Positions 49,295 to 58,854 of a DNA stretch of 60,057 nucleotides are shown one piece after another (position 1 is the stretch's first letter; each line of letters starts with the position of its first letter). The position numbers and the translations under genes were made by a program. Under the pieces are notes generated by a model, which ran no database searches, had not been told where the DNA came from, and worked only from the letters and a program-made list of their open reading frames with translations. Origin of the DNA: an uncultured Curvibacter sp. (GTDB lineage Bacteria; Pseudomonadota; Gammaproteobacteria; Burkholderiales; Burkholderiaceae_C); assembly GCA_903834975.1 (NCBI GenBank), contig CAILKX010000160.1, positions 1-60,057 on the forward strand, written 5' to 3'.

Positions 49295-49771
49295 ATGAAA
49301 CGATTTTTTGCTGTCTTCACGCTTTGCTCTCTTGGGTTGCTTGTGAACCCCCTGTTGGTTTGGGCAGAGCCCGCCCCGACCACCCCAACCGCCACGGTTG
49401 CCTCGCCGGTGGGGCTGTGGCGCAACATCGACGACGAAACAGGACAAGCCAAGGCCGAGGTGCGGATTCAATTGGACGCCGCTGGGCAACTCATTGGGCG
49501 CATTGAGAAAATCTTGGTGGCCGAGGACGATGTGACTTGCGAAGCGTGCAAAGACGATCGCCGCGGTCAGCGCATCAGCGGCATGGAAATCATTCGTGGG
49601 GTGCGCCGCGCTGAGCACGGTCAATGGTGGGAAGGGGGGCAAATATTGGACCCCAACAATGGCAAAGTTTACAAAGTGCGACTAACCCCTGTGGAGGGCG
49701 GGCGTAAGCTGGAAGTTCGAGGCTCTTTAGGGCCATTTTGGCGAACTCAAACCTGGCTTCGAATACCTTGA
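49295..49771 (+). CDS. DUF2147 domain-containing secreted protein
   Basis: Signal peptide; SPVGLWRNIDDETGQAKAEVRIQLDAAGQLIGRIEKIL; CKDDRRGQRISGMEIIRG; ILDPNNGKVYKVRL. Confidence 0.88.
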   Translation: MKRFFAVFTLCSLGLLVNPLLVWAEPAPTTPTATVASPVGLWRNIDDETGQAKAEVRIQLDAAGQLIGRIEKILVAEDDVTCEACKDDRRGQRISGMEIIRGVRRAEHGQWWEGGQILDPNNGKVYKVRLTPVEGGRKLEVRGSLGPFWRTQTWLRIP

Positions 49772-51321
49772 CCCTCATTGACACTGTCACGCAACACCTT
49801 CCTGATCGGATCACCCTTCACGCCGCCGTCACGGCCATTTCTCTTCTGATTTACGTGGCGACGGCCCACGTTCAAAAGCGCAAGCGCCCGCCAGGCATCG
49901 CCATCGCCTGGATTTTGTTCATGTTGTTGGCGCCTTATGTCGCCTTGCCGGCTTTTCTGATCTTTGGCGCTCGCAAACGACGGCGTCCTGAAAACAACCA
50001 AACCACGGTCGCCTCTGGGCTGCTAACCCCTTTGTCGGAGATTGATCAGCAACTTGAAGCGCCCTTTTGGTTGCTGCAAACGACCGACGCTTTGGGTCAA
50101 GTCAGGCCCCAAGCCTATGCAGACTTCCATTTGCAACCCGATGGCCGCACGGCTTGGCAGGCCCTCAAAGCCATTTTGGAAGGCGCTCAGCACCGCATCG
50201 ACCTGTGCACGTTCATTCTTAAAAACGACGAGGTGGGTCTGGCGGCCTTGCGCATCTTGAGTCAGAAGGCCCGGGCAGGGGTTCAAGTTCGGCTGATGGT
50301 GGACGGCATGGGCTGCGTGATGGGGCAACCACCCGATTTAAAGCCCTTACAAGCCGCCGGCGGAAAAACCTTGATTTTTGCGCCGCCCTTGGGCTCCCTG
50401 AAAAGTTGGGCGTTACGCGGGCGCATTAATTTGCGCGATCACCGAAAGATGTTGATTGTGGACAGCGGCACGCTGCAAGCCCGGGTTTGGTGTGGCGGCC
50501 GAAATTTGGCGGTCGAGTATTTTGAGGGAGATGCCAGCACACCCGCTTGGCACGATTTGAGTTTTGATTTCTCGGGTGCCGCGGTGGCGCAGGCGCAAAG
50601 TCAATTCGACCGTGATTGGGCCTTCGCCGAGTCCAGGGGACGCACCGACCCGGTGTTGTCGCCACTGGCCGACCAGGTCTCGAAAAAATCGGTTCAGCCC
50701 AGTGGGGCGGTGGCGGTGGCTGTAGAGGTAGAGGGAGAGGGAGAGGGGAATTCCTTGCCTTTGCCCATGCCATTGACTGGGCCCACTCAACAAGCCCAGC
50801 TGATTGTGTCGGGCCCCGACCAAACGGACGACACGATCCACACCTTGCTCACGATGGCGATTTATCAGGCCCGCGACCACATTTCGATTTTGACGCCCTA
50901 TTTCGTGCCCAGCGTCCCGCTGAGTGATGCCTTGTGTTTGGCCGCCAGACGGGGGGTGCGGGTGTCGTTGTTGGTGCCCGCCAAGTCAAACCATGCACTC
51001 TCGGATGTCGCCCGGGCCCGCCCTCTGCGCGCGTTGGCAGCCGCTGGCGGGCAAATTTTCTTGGCGCCCACCATGCACCATGCCAAATTGGTGATCGTCG
51101 ATGGTCAATTGGCCTTGGCGGGGTCGGCCAACTTTGACAGCCGCAGCCTGTTCTTGAACTACGAATTGATGTTTGCCTTTCACCACCCCTCCGAGGTTCA
51201 ACAGTTCACCGCTTGGTTTGAATCGGAGCGTGCAAGCGCCACCCCTTTTGTACCAGTCGCCCCTGGCTTTGCACAAGATTTGGTCGAAGGGCTGCTCTTG
51301 AGTGTGGGTTTCCAAGTTTGA
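49738..51321 (+). CDS. Cardiolipin synthase-like phospholipase D family protein
   Basis: N-terminal TM segments; two HKD-type motifs, degenerate RDHRKMLIVD and HHAKLVIVDGQLALAGSANFDSRS. Confidence 0.88.
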   Translation: MANSNLASNTLTLIDTVTQHLPDRITLHAAVTAISLLIYVATAHVQKRKRPPGIAIAWILFMLLAPYVALPAFLIFGARKRRRPENNQTTVASGLLTPLSEIDQQLEAPFWLLQTTDALGQVRPQAYADFHLQPDGRTAWQALKAILEGAQHRIDLCTFILKNDEVGLAALRILSQKARAGVQVRLMVDGMGCVMGQPPDLKPLQAAGGKTLIFAPPLGSLKSWALRGRINLRDHRKMLIVDSGTLQARVWCGGRNLAVEYFEGDASTPAWHDLSFDFSGAAVAQAQSQFDRDWAFAESRGRTDPVLSPLADQVSKKSVQPSGAVAVAVEVEGEGEGNSLPLPMPLTGPTQQAQLIVSGPDQTDDTIHTLLTMAIYQARDHISILTPYFVPSVPLSDALCLAARRGVRVSLLVPAKSNHALSDVARARPLRALAAAGGQIFLAPTMHHAKLVIVDGQLALAGSANFDSRSLFLNYELMFAFHHPSEVQQFTAWFESERASATPFVPVAPGFAQDLVEGLLLSVGFQV

Positions 51322-51448
51322 GAGTTGAATGCCGGTGAAAACGCTTTGGCTAAGAACTTACTTTTTTGCGGTCTTCAGGTCTTGTAAGCGGACATCCAAA
51401 CCCAATATCATGGCGGCAGGCCTCAAAAATGGGCCAAAGGAGTGTTTT

Positions 51449-52378
51449 ATGCTGATCTTCAAAACCCGTTTATCGGTGTCGTCTTGGCTGGCGAGTGCCG
51501 TGCTGTGCCTGGCCAGCGCGGTCGCTTGGGCCTCGCCGACGCCCAAAGACATCGCCGCAGCGGTCAATGCGGGTAATTTGCCCCAAGCCGAGATGATGCT
51601 GCGCGAGGTGCTCAAAGAGCACCCCAACAGTGCCAAGGCTTTTTATGAATTGGGCGAGGTGCTGGCGCGTGAGGGCCACAACGCCGAAGCCCGTCAAGCG
51701 TTGCTGCGCGCCGAGCAAATTGACCCCTCTTTGGGTTTTGCCAGCAGCCCGGCTAAATTCCGTGAGCAAATGGACAAGTTGCCTGCGCAAGAAACCCGGC
51801 CTGCTCGCCCTGCATCGGGGGCAGTCGTGGCACCCGCGGCCAGCCCCGCGGCGGTCTATGAAGCAGCCCCTGCTCACCGCAGCGGCATGCCCACTTGGGT
51901 CTATATTTTGTTGGCCTTTGGCGGCGTTTGGCTGGTTTGGCGAATCGCCCAGCGCTTGTTGTCTCCCCCGGTGATGGTGTTGCCGGCGGCTGGCGGCGCC
52001 GGTGTGATGGGCGGCGGCATGGGTCCTGGTGGCCCTGGCGGTCCTGGGGGCTCTGGTTTTGGCCCTGGCCCCGGTTATGGTCCTGGTTATGGCCCCGGCG
52101 GTATGGGCGGCGGCATGGGCTTGGGCGGCGCGGCGCTGACGGGCGTGGTGGGCGCGGTGGCGGGCTATGAACTCGCCAAGGCCATGGAACACGGGGACCG
52201 TTCGGGCGGCAATTACATCGACAACGGCGGTTACACCGGTGCAGCCGGCGGCGCTATTCCGAACAACGCCACCCCCGATTACGGCAGCTTCGACGCTGGC
52301 AGTGGCAGCAACGACTCATGGGACTCGGGCGGCGGCAGCGATTTCGGCGGCGGTGGTGGTGGCGACGACAGCTGGTAA
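51449..52378 (+). CDS. TPR-containing secreted/membrane protein with Gly-rich C-terminus
   Basis: Signal-like MLIFKTRLSVSSWLASAVLCLASAVAWA; TPR-like AKAFYELGEVLAREGHNAEARQALLRAEQIDP; GPGGPGGPGGSGFGPGPGYGPGYGPGG. Confidence 0.75.
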   Translation: MLIFKTRLSVSSWLASAVLCLASAVAWASPTPKDIAAAVNAGNLPQAEMMLREVLKEHPNSAKAFYELGEVLAREGHNAEARQALLRAEQIDPSLGFASSPAKFREQMDKLPAQETRPARPASGAVVAPAASPAAVYEAAPAHRSGMPTWVYILLAFGGVWLVWRIAQRLLSPPVMVLPAAGGAGVMGGGMGPGGPGGPGGSGFGPGPGYGPGYGPGGMGGGMGLGGAALTGVVGAVAGYELAKAMEHGDRSGGNYIDNGGYTGAAGGAIPNNATPDYGSFDAGSGSNDSWDSGGGSDFGGGGGGDDSW

Positions 52379-52411
52379 GGTGTAGGGCCCAGCAGGCCCT
52401 TTCTCCTTACG

Positions 52412-54271
52412 ATGCGTCACCGTTCTTCGATTTCTTCTCCCTCTTCTCAAGCTTCGCCCCCTCCCTCCTCTTCGCCCGCCAACGGGGGCGACTGGGCTAC
52501 TTTGCGCCGACTGCTGCCCTACCTTTGGCAATACAAGGTCAGGGTCGTGGCGGCGTTGCTTTTTGTGCTGTGCGCCAAAGCGGCCAACGTGGCCGTCCCC
52601 GTCCTCCTCAAAAATTTAATTGACGCGCTGAACATCCAACCCGGCCAGCCAGAAGCGCTGTTGGTCGTTCCCGTGGGTTTGCTGCTGGCTTACGGTGGCT
52701 TGCGCCTCAGCGTTTCGTTGTTCACCGAGTTGCGCGAATTGGTCTTCGCCAAAGCCACCCAAGGGGCTTCTCGCAGCATTGCTTTGCAGGCGTTCGAGCA
52801 TTTGCATGCCTTGAGTTTGCGCTTCCATTTGGAACGACAAACCGGCGGCATGACCCGCGACATTGAACGCGGCGTTCGGGGCATCGAGTCCTTGATCTCT
52901 TATTCGCTTTACAGCATTTTGCCGACGCTGGTCGAAGTGGTGCTGGTGTTGTCGATCTTGGGCGTCAAGTTTGATGCTTGGTTCGCCATCATCACCGGTG
53001 TTGCTTTGGTGCTCTACATGGTGTTCACCATTCAAGTGACCCGTTGGCGCACCCAATACCGGGTGCAGGCGAATGAATTTGATTCGGCGGCCCACAACCG
53101 CGCCATTGATTCTTTGCTCAATTACGAGACCGTCAAGTACTTCAACAACGAGGCGTTTGAGGCCAGTCGTTACGACCAAAGTTTGGAACGCCTGCGCGGC
53201 GCCCGTTTGAAGTCTCAAACCACCTTGTCGATGCTGAACACGGGGCAACAGCTGATCATCGCCACGGCCTTGATCATCATGTTGTGGCGTGCCACGCAGG
53301 GCGTGGTGGCGGGGCGGATGAGCCTGGGTGACTTGGTGATGGTCAACGCCTTCATGATTCAGCTCTACGTGCCTTTGAATTTTTTGGGGGCCATTTACCG
53401 AGAAATCAAACAAAGTCTGACCGACCTCGACAAGCTGTTTGGCCTGATGCAACGCGAGCGTGAGATTGCCGACGCGCCTGACGCAAAGCCCTTGCTGTGG
53501 AGCCAACCCCCTGAGGTGCGTTTTGAGGGGGTTCACTTTGCCTACGACCCCGCGCGTCCGATTCTTCAAGGACTTTCTTTTGTGGTGCCCGCCGGAAAAA
53601 CCGTTGCCGTGGTCGGCCCCTCTGGTGCCGGCAAATCGACCTTGGCGAGGTTGCTTTATCGTTTTTACGACATTCAGCAAGGCGCTATTCGGGTCGACGG
53701 GACGGACCTGCGTCAGCTGACCCAGTCGTCTTTGCGCCAGGCCATTGGCATCGTTCCGCAAGACACCGTGTTGTTCAACGACACCATCGCTTACAACATT
53801 GGCTATGGCCGTCCTGGCAGCAGCCAAGCGGAGATTGAGGAGGCGGCGAAGGCGGCCAATATCCATGGCTTCATCGCGGCTTCGCCGAAGGGCTACGACA
53901 CCTTGGTGGGCGAGCGGGGTTTGAAGTTGTCAGGCGGTGAAAAGCAACGTGTGGCGATTGCCCGCACGCTCTTGAAAAATCCCCCGATTTTGATTTTTGA
54001 TGAAGCCACCTCAGCGCTCGATTCGACCAATGAACGCGCCATCCAAGCGGAGTTGCAAAGCGTGGCTCAGAACAAAACCACTTTGGTCATCGCACACCGC
54101 CTGTCGACCGTGGTCAATGCCCACGAGATTTTGGTGATGGAAAGCGGTCGCATCGTTGAGCGCGGACGACACGCCGACTTATTGGCCATGAACGGCGGCC
54201 GCGGTGTCTATGCTCGGATGTGGTCGTTGCAGCAGAGCGCTCATACGGCGTCGCCGCCGGCCCTGGTTTGA
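52412..54271 (+). CDS. ABC transporter ATP-binding/permease, Atm1/HMT1-like
   Basis: NYETVKYFNNEAFEASRYDQSL; VVGPSGAGKSTLARLLYRFYD; LSGGEKQRVAIARTLLKNPPILIFDEATSALD. Confidence 0.9.
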   Translation: MRHRSSISSPSSQASPPPSSSPANGGDWATLRRLLPYLWQYKVRVVAALLFVLCAKAANVAVPVLLKNLIDALNIQPGQPEALLVVPVGLLLAYGGLRLSVSLFTELRELVFAKATQGASRSIALQAFEHLHALSLRFHLERQTGGMTRDIERGVRGIESLISYSLYSILPTLVEVVLVLSILGVKFDAWFAIITGVALVLYMVFTIQVTRWRTQYRVQANEFDSAAHNRAIDSLLNYETVKYFNNEAFEASRYDQSLERLRGARLKSQTTLSMLNTGQQLIIATALIIMLWRATQGVVAGRMSLGDLVMVNAFMIQLYVPLNFLGAIYREIKQSLTDLDKLFGLMQREREIADAPDAKPLLWSQPPEVRFEGVHFAYDPARPILQGLSFVVPAGKTVAVVGPSGAGKSTLARLLYRFYDIQQGAIRVDGTDLRQLTQSSLRQAIGIVPQDTVLFNDTIAYNIGYGRPGSSQAEIEEAAKAANIHGFIAASPKGYDTLVGERGLKLSGGEKQRVAIARTLLKNPPILIFDEATSALDSTNERAIQAELQSVAQNKTTLVIAHRLSTVVNAHEILVMESGRIVERGRHADLLAMNGGRGVYARMWSLQQSAHTASPPALV

Positions 54272-55743
54272 ACGCTGGCCGCGATGACCTGGGCCACCGC
54301 AGCGGTGAGTTTCTTGGCGTAATCAAGGTGCAAAAACTCATTGGGGCCGTGGGCATTGCTCTTCGGGCCCAAGACCCCGCAGACCATCATTTGCGCGGTG
54401 GGGAAACCCTTGGACAACAGGTTCATCAAGGGGATGGTGCCCCCTTGCCCGATGTGGCCGCAAGGCGCGCCAAAGTGCGCGTGCGAGGCGGCATTCAAGA
54501 CCTGCTCGAACCAAGGTTGCGTGGGAGGCGCATTCCAACCCGTGGCACCTCCAGCGCCTTCAAAGGTGACCTTGGCTTGGTAAGGGGCATTGTCTTCCAG
54601 CAAGCGTTTCAACTCCGCCACCGCTTGGTCGGCGGGAACCAAAGGCGGTAACCTCAGGCTGAGTTTAAAAGCCGTGTAAGGGCGCAGTACATTGCCTGCG
54701 TCTTTCAAGGCGGGCAGTCCTTCTGCGCCCGTCACGCTCAGTGTGGGCGCCCAGGTGCGGTTCAACAGGCCTTGCAGAGGATCGGTCGTGGTGGGCAAGG
54801 TCATCAGCGTGGAACCACCGCAGTCGTGGTGGGCCCAGGGAAAGCGCCGGTGAATCTCATCGCCCAAAATGGCCGCTGTGGCCTTGGCTTGCGCCAAGCG
54901 TTCAGGCGGCACTTCGCAATGAAAAGAGGCGGGCAGCAAGCGGCCGGTGGCGCTGTCTTCCAAACGGTCAAGGACCTGTCGCATGATGCGAAAGCTGGAA
55001 GGGACCAAGCCCGACGCATCGCCAGAGTGGACCCCTTCGCTCAAGACCTCGACCTTGAGCGTGCCGCTGGCCATGCCCCGCAAACTGGTGGTCAGCCACA
55101 GCTGGTCGTAATTGCCCGCCCCCGAGTCGAGGCAGATGACCAAGGCCACCTCCCCGAGCCGTTGGCGCAAGGCTTCCACATAGGGCAATAAATCGTAGGA
55201 ACCGCTTTCTTCGCAGGTTTCAATCAAGCCAACAACCCGGGGGTGGGGCGTGCCTTGGGCCTTCAGCGCTTGCAAGGCCGCCACACTGGCATAGACCGCA
55301 TAGCCGTCATCGGCGCCGCCTCGGCCATACAACTTGCCGCCTTCCAGTTTGGGTGTCCACGGACCCAAGTCACTGCGCCAGCCAGAGAACTCGGGCTGTT
55401 TGTCCAAATGGCCATACATCAGCACCGTGTGGGGGGTGGTCGTGGTGTCGGCGGTGGCCTCGACCTCAAAGAACAACACAGGCGTGCGGCCGGGCAAGCG
55501 GATGATTTCTAAACGAAGCCCCGCCACTTTTTGCGCTTCAATCCAGGCGGCCGCGTTGCGCACCACCGTTTCCAGCAGGCCTTGCTCAGCCCAGTCGCTG
55601 GCGAAGGCGGGCGATTTGGCTGGGATGGCAATGTAGTCTTTGATTTGACCCACCAAGTCGCGGTCCCACTGTGCGCTGGCGTGCGTCAAAGCCGCCTGGG
55701 CGTCAAAAGGGCTGAATGCGGGGTCGGGTAATCGTGCGTTCAT
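54241..55743 (-). CDS. M20 family metallopeptidase (dipeptidase)
   Basis: VLMYGHLDKQPEFSGW; GRGGADDGYAVYASVAAL; ETCEESGSYDL; GVHSGDASGLVPSSFRI. Confidence 0.92.
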   Translation of the reverse strand: MNARLPDPAFSPFDAQAALTHASAQWDRDLVGQIKDYIAIPAKSPAFASDWAEQGLLETVVRNAAAWIEAQKVAGLRLEIIRLPGRTPVLFFEVEATADTTTTPHTVLMYGHLDKQPEFSGWRSDLGPWTPKLEGGKLYGRGGADDGYAVYASVAALQALKAQGTPHPRVVGLIETCEESGSYDLLPYVEALRQRLGEVALVICLDSGAGNYDQLWLTTSLRGMASGTLKVEVLSEGVHSGDASGLVPSSFRIMRQVLDRLEDSATGRLLPASFHCEVPPERLAQAKATAAILGDEIHRRFPWAHHDCGGSTLMTLPTTTDPLQGLLNRTWAPTLSVTGAEGLPALKDAGNVLRPYTAFKLSLRLPPLVPADQAVAELKRLLEDNAPYQAKVTFEGAGGATGWNAPPTQPWFEQVLNAASHAHFGAPCGHIGQGGTIPLMNLLSKGFPTAQMMVCGVLGPKSNAHGPNEFLHLDYAKKLTAAVAQVIAASVQTRAGGDAV

Positions 55744-56327
55744 GGGGCCACCAATTTAAAAACAGCGGTGCTGGCGCGCCAGTTGGTCCCCCAGCGAATC
55801 AAGGCGTCGCCTTCTAGGCCAAAGGCATCTTCGATTTGCAGTTGGTTTTTTTGCGCCAAGGTCACGAAATCTGCGAAGGTGCCGACCCGAATATTCGGGG
55901 TGTTGTACCACTCGTAGGGCAAGCGCTTGGTCACCGGCATGCGGCCCAGTAAGACGCTCAATCGATTGGGCCAATGGGCAAAATTCGGAAAGGCCACGAT
56001 GCCGGTTTTGCCGACGCGAACGGTTTCGCGCAACATGGTCTCGGCGTTGCGTAAATGCTGCAAGGTGTCGATTTGCAAGACCACGTCAAACGATTGGTCT
56101 TCAAAGATCGACAGGCCTTCATCCAAGTTCAGCTGCAGCACTTGCACGCCCCTTGCCACACAAGCCAGCACATTGGCGTCTGACAACTCCACGCCGTAGC
56201 CGGTGCAGCCGCGCTCTTTTTGTAAGAAGGCCAGCAAGGCGCCGTCGCCACAACCCAGATCGAGCACGCGCGCACCTTGCGGCACGAGCCGCGCAATTTG
56301 GCGAAAGCGGGTCCACTCTTGGCTCAT
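55740..56327 (-). CDS. metW: Methionine biosynthesis protein MetW
   Basis: [88 protein letters not shown]. Confidence 0.95.
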   Translation of the reverse strand: MSQEWTRFRQIARLVPQGARVLDLGCGDGALLAFLQKERGCTGYGVELSDANVLACVARGVQVLQLNLDEGLSIFEDQSFDVVLQIDTLQHLRNAETMLRETVRVGKTGIVAFPNFAHWPNRLSVLLGRMPVTKRLPYEWYNTPNIRVGTFADFVTLAQKNQLQIEDAFGLEGDALIRWGTNWRASTAVFKLVAP

Positions 56328-57460
56328 GCCGTCACCTGCTTTTCAAAATAGCTGCGCATCACGTCGAGGTAACGCGGATCGTCAAGCAAAAAGGCGTCGT
56401 GGCCATGAGGCGCGTCAATTTCGGCGTAACTCACGGTGCGGCGGTTGCTGAGCAGGGCTTGCACAATTTCGCGGCTGCGCTTGGGTGAAAAACGCCAGTC
56501 GGTGCTGAAACTCACCAGCATGAATTGGCATTGGGCCCGGGCAAAGGCCGTGCTCAAGTGACCGCCATAGCTGCGCGCAGGGTCAAAATAATCCAGCGCA
56601 CGGGTGATCAGCAGGTAAGTGTTGGCGTCAAAGTAGTCGCTGAATTTGTCGCCCTGGTAGCGCAGGTAACTCTCGATTTCAAACTCAATGTCTTGGGTGG
56701 TGTATTGATAGCCCGTGGCATTGCCTTCGGCCGCTTGGCGCAGATGACGGCCAAATTTGGTGTTCATTACATCGTCGCTGAGGTAGGTGATGTGACCAAT
56801 CATGCGGGCGATCCGCAGGCCGCGTTTGGGCACCACGTTGTGCTCATAAAAATGCCCGCCGTGGAAGTCAGGGTCGGTGACGATGGCGCGGCGTGCGACC
56901 TCATTGAAGGCAATGTTTTCAGCGTTCAGGTTTGGCGCGCTGGCCACCACCACGGCGTGGCGCACACGGTCGGGGTATTGCAAGGTCCAGCTCAAGGCCT
57001 GCATGCCGCCCAGCGAGCCGCCCAAGACGGCGGCCAATTGCTGAATGCCCAAGGCATCGAGCAAACGCGCTTGGGCGTTCACCCAGTCTTCCACTGTCAA
57101 GACGGGGAAATCGGCGCCGTAAATGCGGCCGGTTTCAGGATGCGCGTGCATGGGGCCGGTGCTGCCAAAGCAGGAGCCGAGGTTGTTCACGCCGATGACA
57201 AAGAAGCGGTTGGTGTCGACCGACTTGCCGGGGCCAATCATGTTGTCCCACCAACCCGCCGAGTTGGGCTGGCCTTCGTAGCAGCCTGCCACGTGGTGGG
57301 AGGCGTTCAAAGCATGGCAAACCAGCACGGCGTTGGAGCGCTCTGCGTTCAGCGTGCCGTAGGTTTCATAGGTCAAAGAATACGGGGGCATGACCGCGCC
57401 GCTTTGGAGCACCAAAGGGCTGTCAAAGGACAGGGTTTGCGGTTTGACAAAGAAAGTCAT
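56324..57460 (-). CDS. metX: Homoserine O-acyltransferase MetX (ORF to 57475; start likely 57460)
   Basis: [65 protein letters not shown]. Confidence 0.96.
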   Translation of the reverse strand: MTFFVKPQTLSFDSPLVLQSGAVMPPYSLTYETYGTLNAERSNAVLVCHALNASHHVAGCYEGQPNSAGWWDNMIGPGKSVDTNRFFVIGVNNLGSCFGSTGPMHAHPETGRIYGADFPVLTVEDWVNAQARLLDALGIQQLAAVLGGSLGGMQALSWTLQYPDRVRHAVVVASAPNLNAENIAFNEVARRAIVTDPDFHGGHFYEHNVVPKRGLRIARMIGHITYLSDDVMNTKFGRHLRQAAEGNATGYQYTTQDIEFEIESYLRYQGDKFSDYFDANTYLLITRALDYFDPARSYGGHLSTAFARAQCQFMLVSFSTDWRFSPKRSREIVQALLSNRRTVSYAEIDAPHGHDAFLLDDPRYLDVMRSYFEKQVTA

Positions 57461-57581
57461 AAAAAAGTATAGCAAGCGCCCGTGTTGGGTTTGAAAAGAC
57501 AGAAATGGGGTTGAAAAACCACTTTTATGACCTTGCGACCCGATTTTTTTAATTTATTTTCAAATAGTTCTAAAAAAAGCT

Positions 57582-57727
57582 TGCGTTTTTTGGTATTTCA
57601 TAGTTCTAATGAGCGAGTATGCGTTTAAGCATGCGTGTTTGCGGTGATCGGTGGTCAGGTTTGCGTCTGAAAGTGTGCGTTTTCGGGACTCCATCGCTTT
57701 TTATTTGTGTTTTTGAGGAGTCCCTTA
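57582..57727 (+). promoter_or_regulatory. 5' leader of RRM gene with five TGCGT motifs and an SD-sequestering hairpin
   Basis: TGCGT at 57582, 57620, 57632, 57662, 57676; perfect IR GGGACTCC (57685-57692) / GGAGTCCC (57717-57724), the latter containing GGAG just upstream of ATG 57728. Confidence 0.6.
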
Positions 57728-58210
57728 ATGGGCAATAAGTTGTATGTCGGCAATCTGCCGTACTCAGTGCGCGACAGTGATCTGGAACAAGCCTTTGGTG
57801 AATTTGGTGCTGTGACCAGCGCCAAGGTCATGATGGAGCGCGATACCGGTCGCTCCAAAGGTTTCGGCTTTGTCGAAATGGCCAGCGATGCCGAAGCGCA
57901 ATCTGCCATCAATGGCATGAACGGTCAATCGTTGGGTGGCCGCAGCGTCGTCGTGAACGAAGCCCGTCCCATGGAAGCCCGTCCTCCCCGCAGCGGCGGC
58001 TTCGGTGGCGGTGGTGGTTTTGGTGGTGGTGGTGGCGGCGGTTACGGCGGTGGCCGTAGCGGTGGCGGCGGCTTCGGCGGTGGCCGCAGCGGTGGTGGCG
58101 GTGGTGGCGAAGGCGGTTTCCGCAGCCCCTACGGCGCTGGCCCACGCGGTGGTAACGGCGGTGGCGGTGGTCGCGGCGGTTACGGCGGCGGCGATAACGG
58201 CGGTTATTGA
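57728..58210 (+). CDS. RNA recognition motif (RRM) protein with Gly-rich C-terminal tail
   Basis: KLYVGNLPYSVRDSDLEQAFGEFGAV...DTGRSKGFGFVEM (RNP2/RNP1); GGFGGGGGFGGGGGGGYGGGRSGGGG. Confidence 0.95.
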   Translation: MGNKLYVGNLPYSVRDSDLEQAFGEFGAVTSAKVMMERDTGRSKGFGFVEMASDAEAQSAINGMNGQSLGGRSVVVNEARPMEARPPRSGGFGGGGGFGGGGGGGYGGGRSGGGGFGGGRSGGGGGGEGGFRSPYGAGPRGGNGGGGGRGGYGGGDNGGY

Positions 58211-58213
58211 TCT

Positions 58214-58237
58214 AAAAGGCCCTAAGGGGCCTTTTTT
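58214..58237. terminator. Rho-independent terminator, probably bidirectional (AAAAGGCCC-TAAG-GGGCCTTTTTT)
   Basis: GC-rich stem AAAGGCCC/GGGGCCTTT with T6 tract on the + strand and a complementary A-rich/T-rich flank for the - strand; overlaps the lptC stop. Confidence 0.85.
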
Positions 58238-58854
58238 GTTGCCCCCGGCTGCAAGACACCTCGCACCCGGCCATGCATCTCAACCACGCTGTTCAGGTGG
58301 TCGTAATCGAGGCGGTCTCCTGTGAATTGGTTTTTCCCTTGTTGCAAAACAACAGGTGACTCACTTAGCAAACGCTGAGGGCGACTCAACATTTCCAACT
58401 GCTCCCCTCGCAGCCTCAAGGGGGGGATGGGCTTTGACAAGTCTTCATTTTCGATGAGCGCGTTGCCCATCAGCCGCACATCAGTGCCGTCCCCGTTGGC
58501 CAAGGCTTTTTGAGCGGAGGCTCGGGTTTCGCGGCTGGCCGCTGGATAGGATTTGATCTTGACGACTTCAATTTCGAGCGTGTTGCTGTCCGGAAAGTGT
58601 CGCGCGCTTTCGCCTGAGAGCTGGTTGAGCAAGCGCCCTTCTGGCGCGAAGGTGGCGATGGTGAAATCACGCAAACTGTAGTCGGCAATGTGGCGCACCG
58701 GCCGCGTCGATGAACTGGGCGTGAGGGTTGGGGTGCTGTGTACAAGCCAATAAGTCAGCAAGGCCAACAGCGCCATCAAGGCCACTGGCAAATAAACCGT
58801 GGCGCGTCCCCAGGCATGGCTGGCAGCCTGTTGCCACAGCGCTTTGAATGGCAT
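58222..58854 (-). CDS. lptC: LPS export ABC transporter periplasmic protein LptC
   Basis: Single N-terminal TM, DYSLRDFTIATFAPEGRLLNQLSGESARHFPDSNTLEIEVVKI; follows kdsC. Confidence 0.85.
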   Translation of the reverse strand: MPFKALWQQAASHAWGRATVYLPVALMALLALLTYWLVHSTPTLTPSSSTRPVRHIADYSLRDFTIATFAPEGRLLNQLSGESARHFPDSNTLEIEVVKIKSYPAASRETRASAQKALANGDGTDVRLMGNALIENEDLSKPIPPLRLRGEQLEMLSRPQRLLSESPVVLQQGKNQFTGDRLDYDHLNSVVEMHGRVRGVLQPGATKKAP

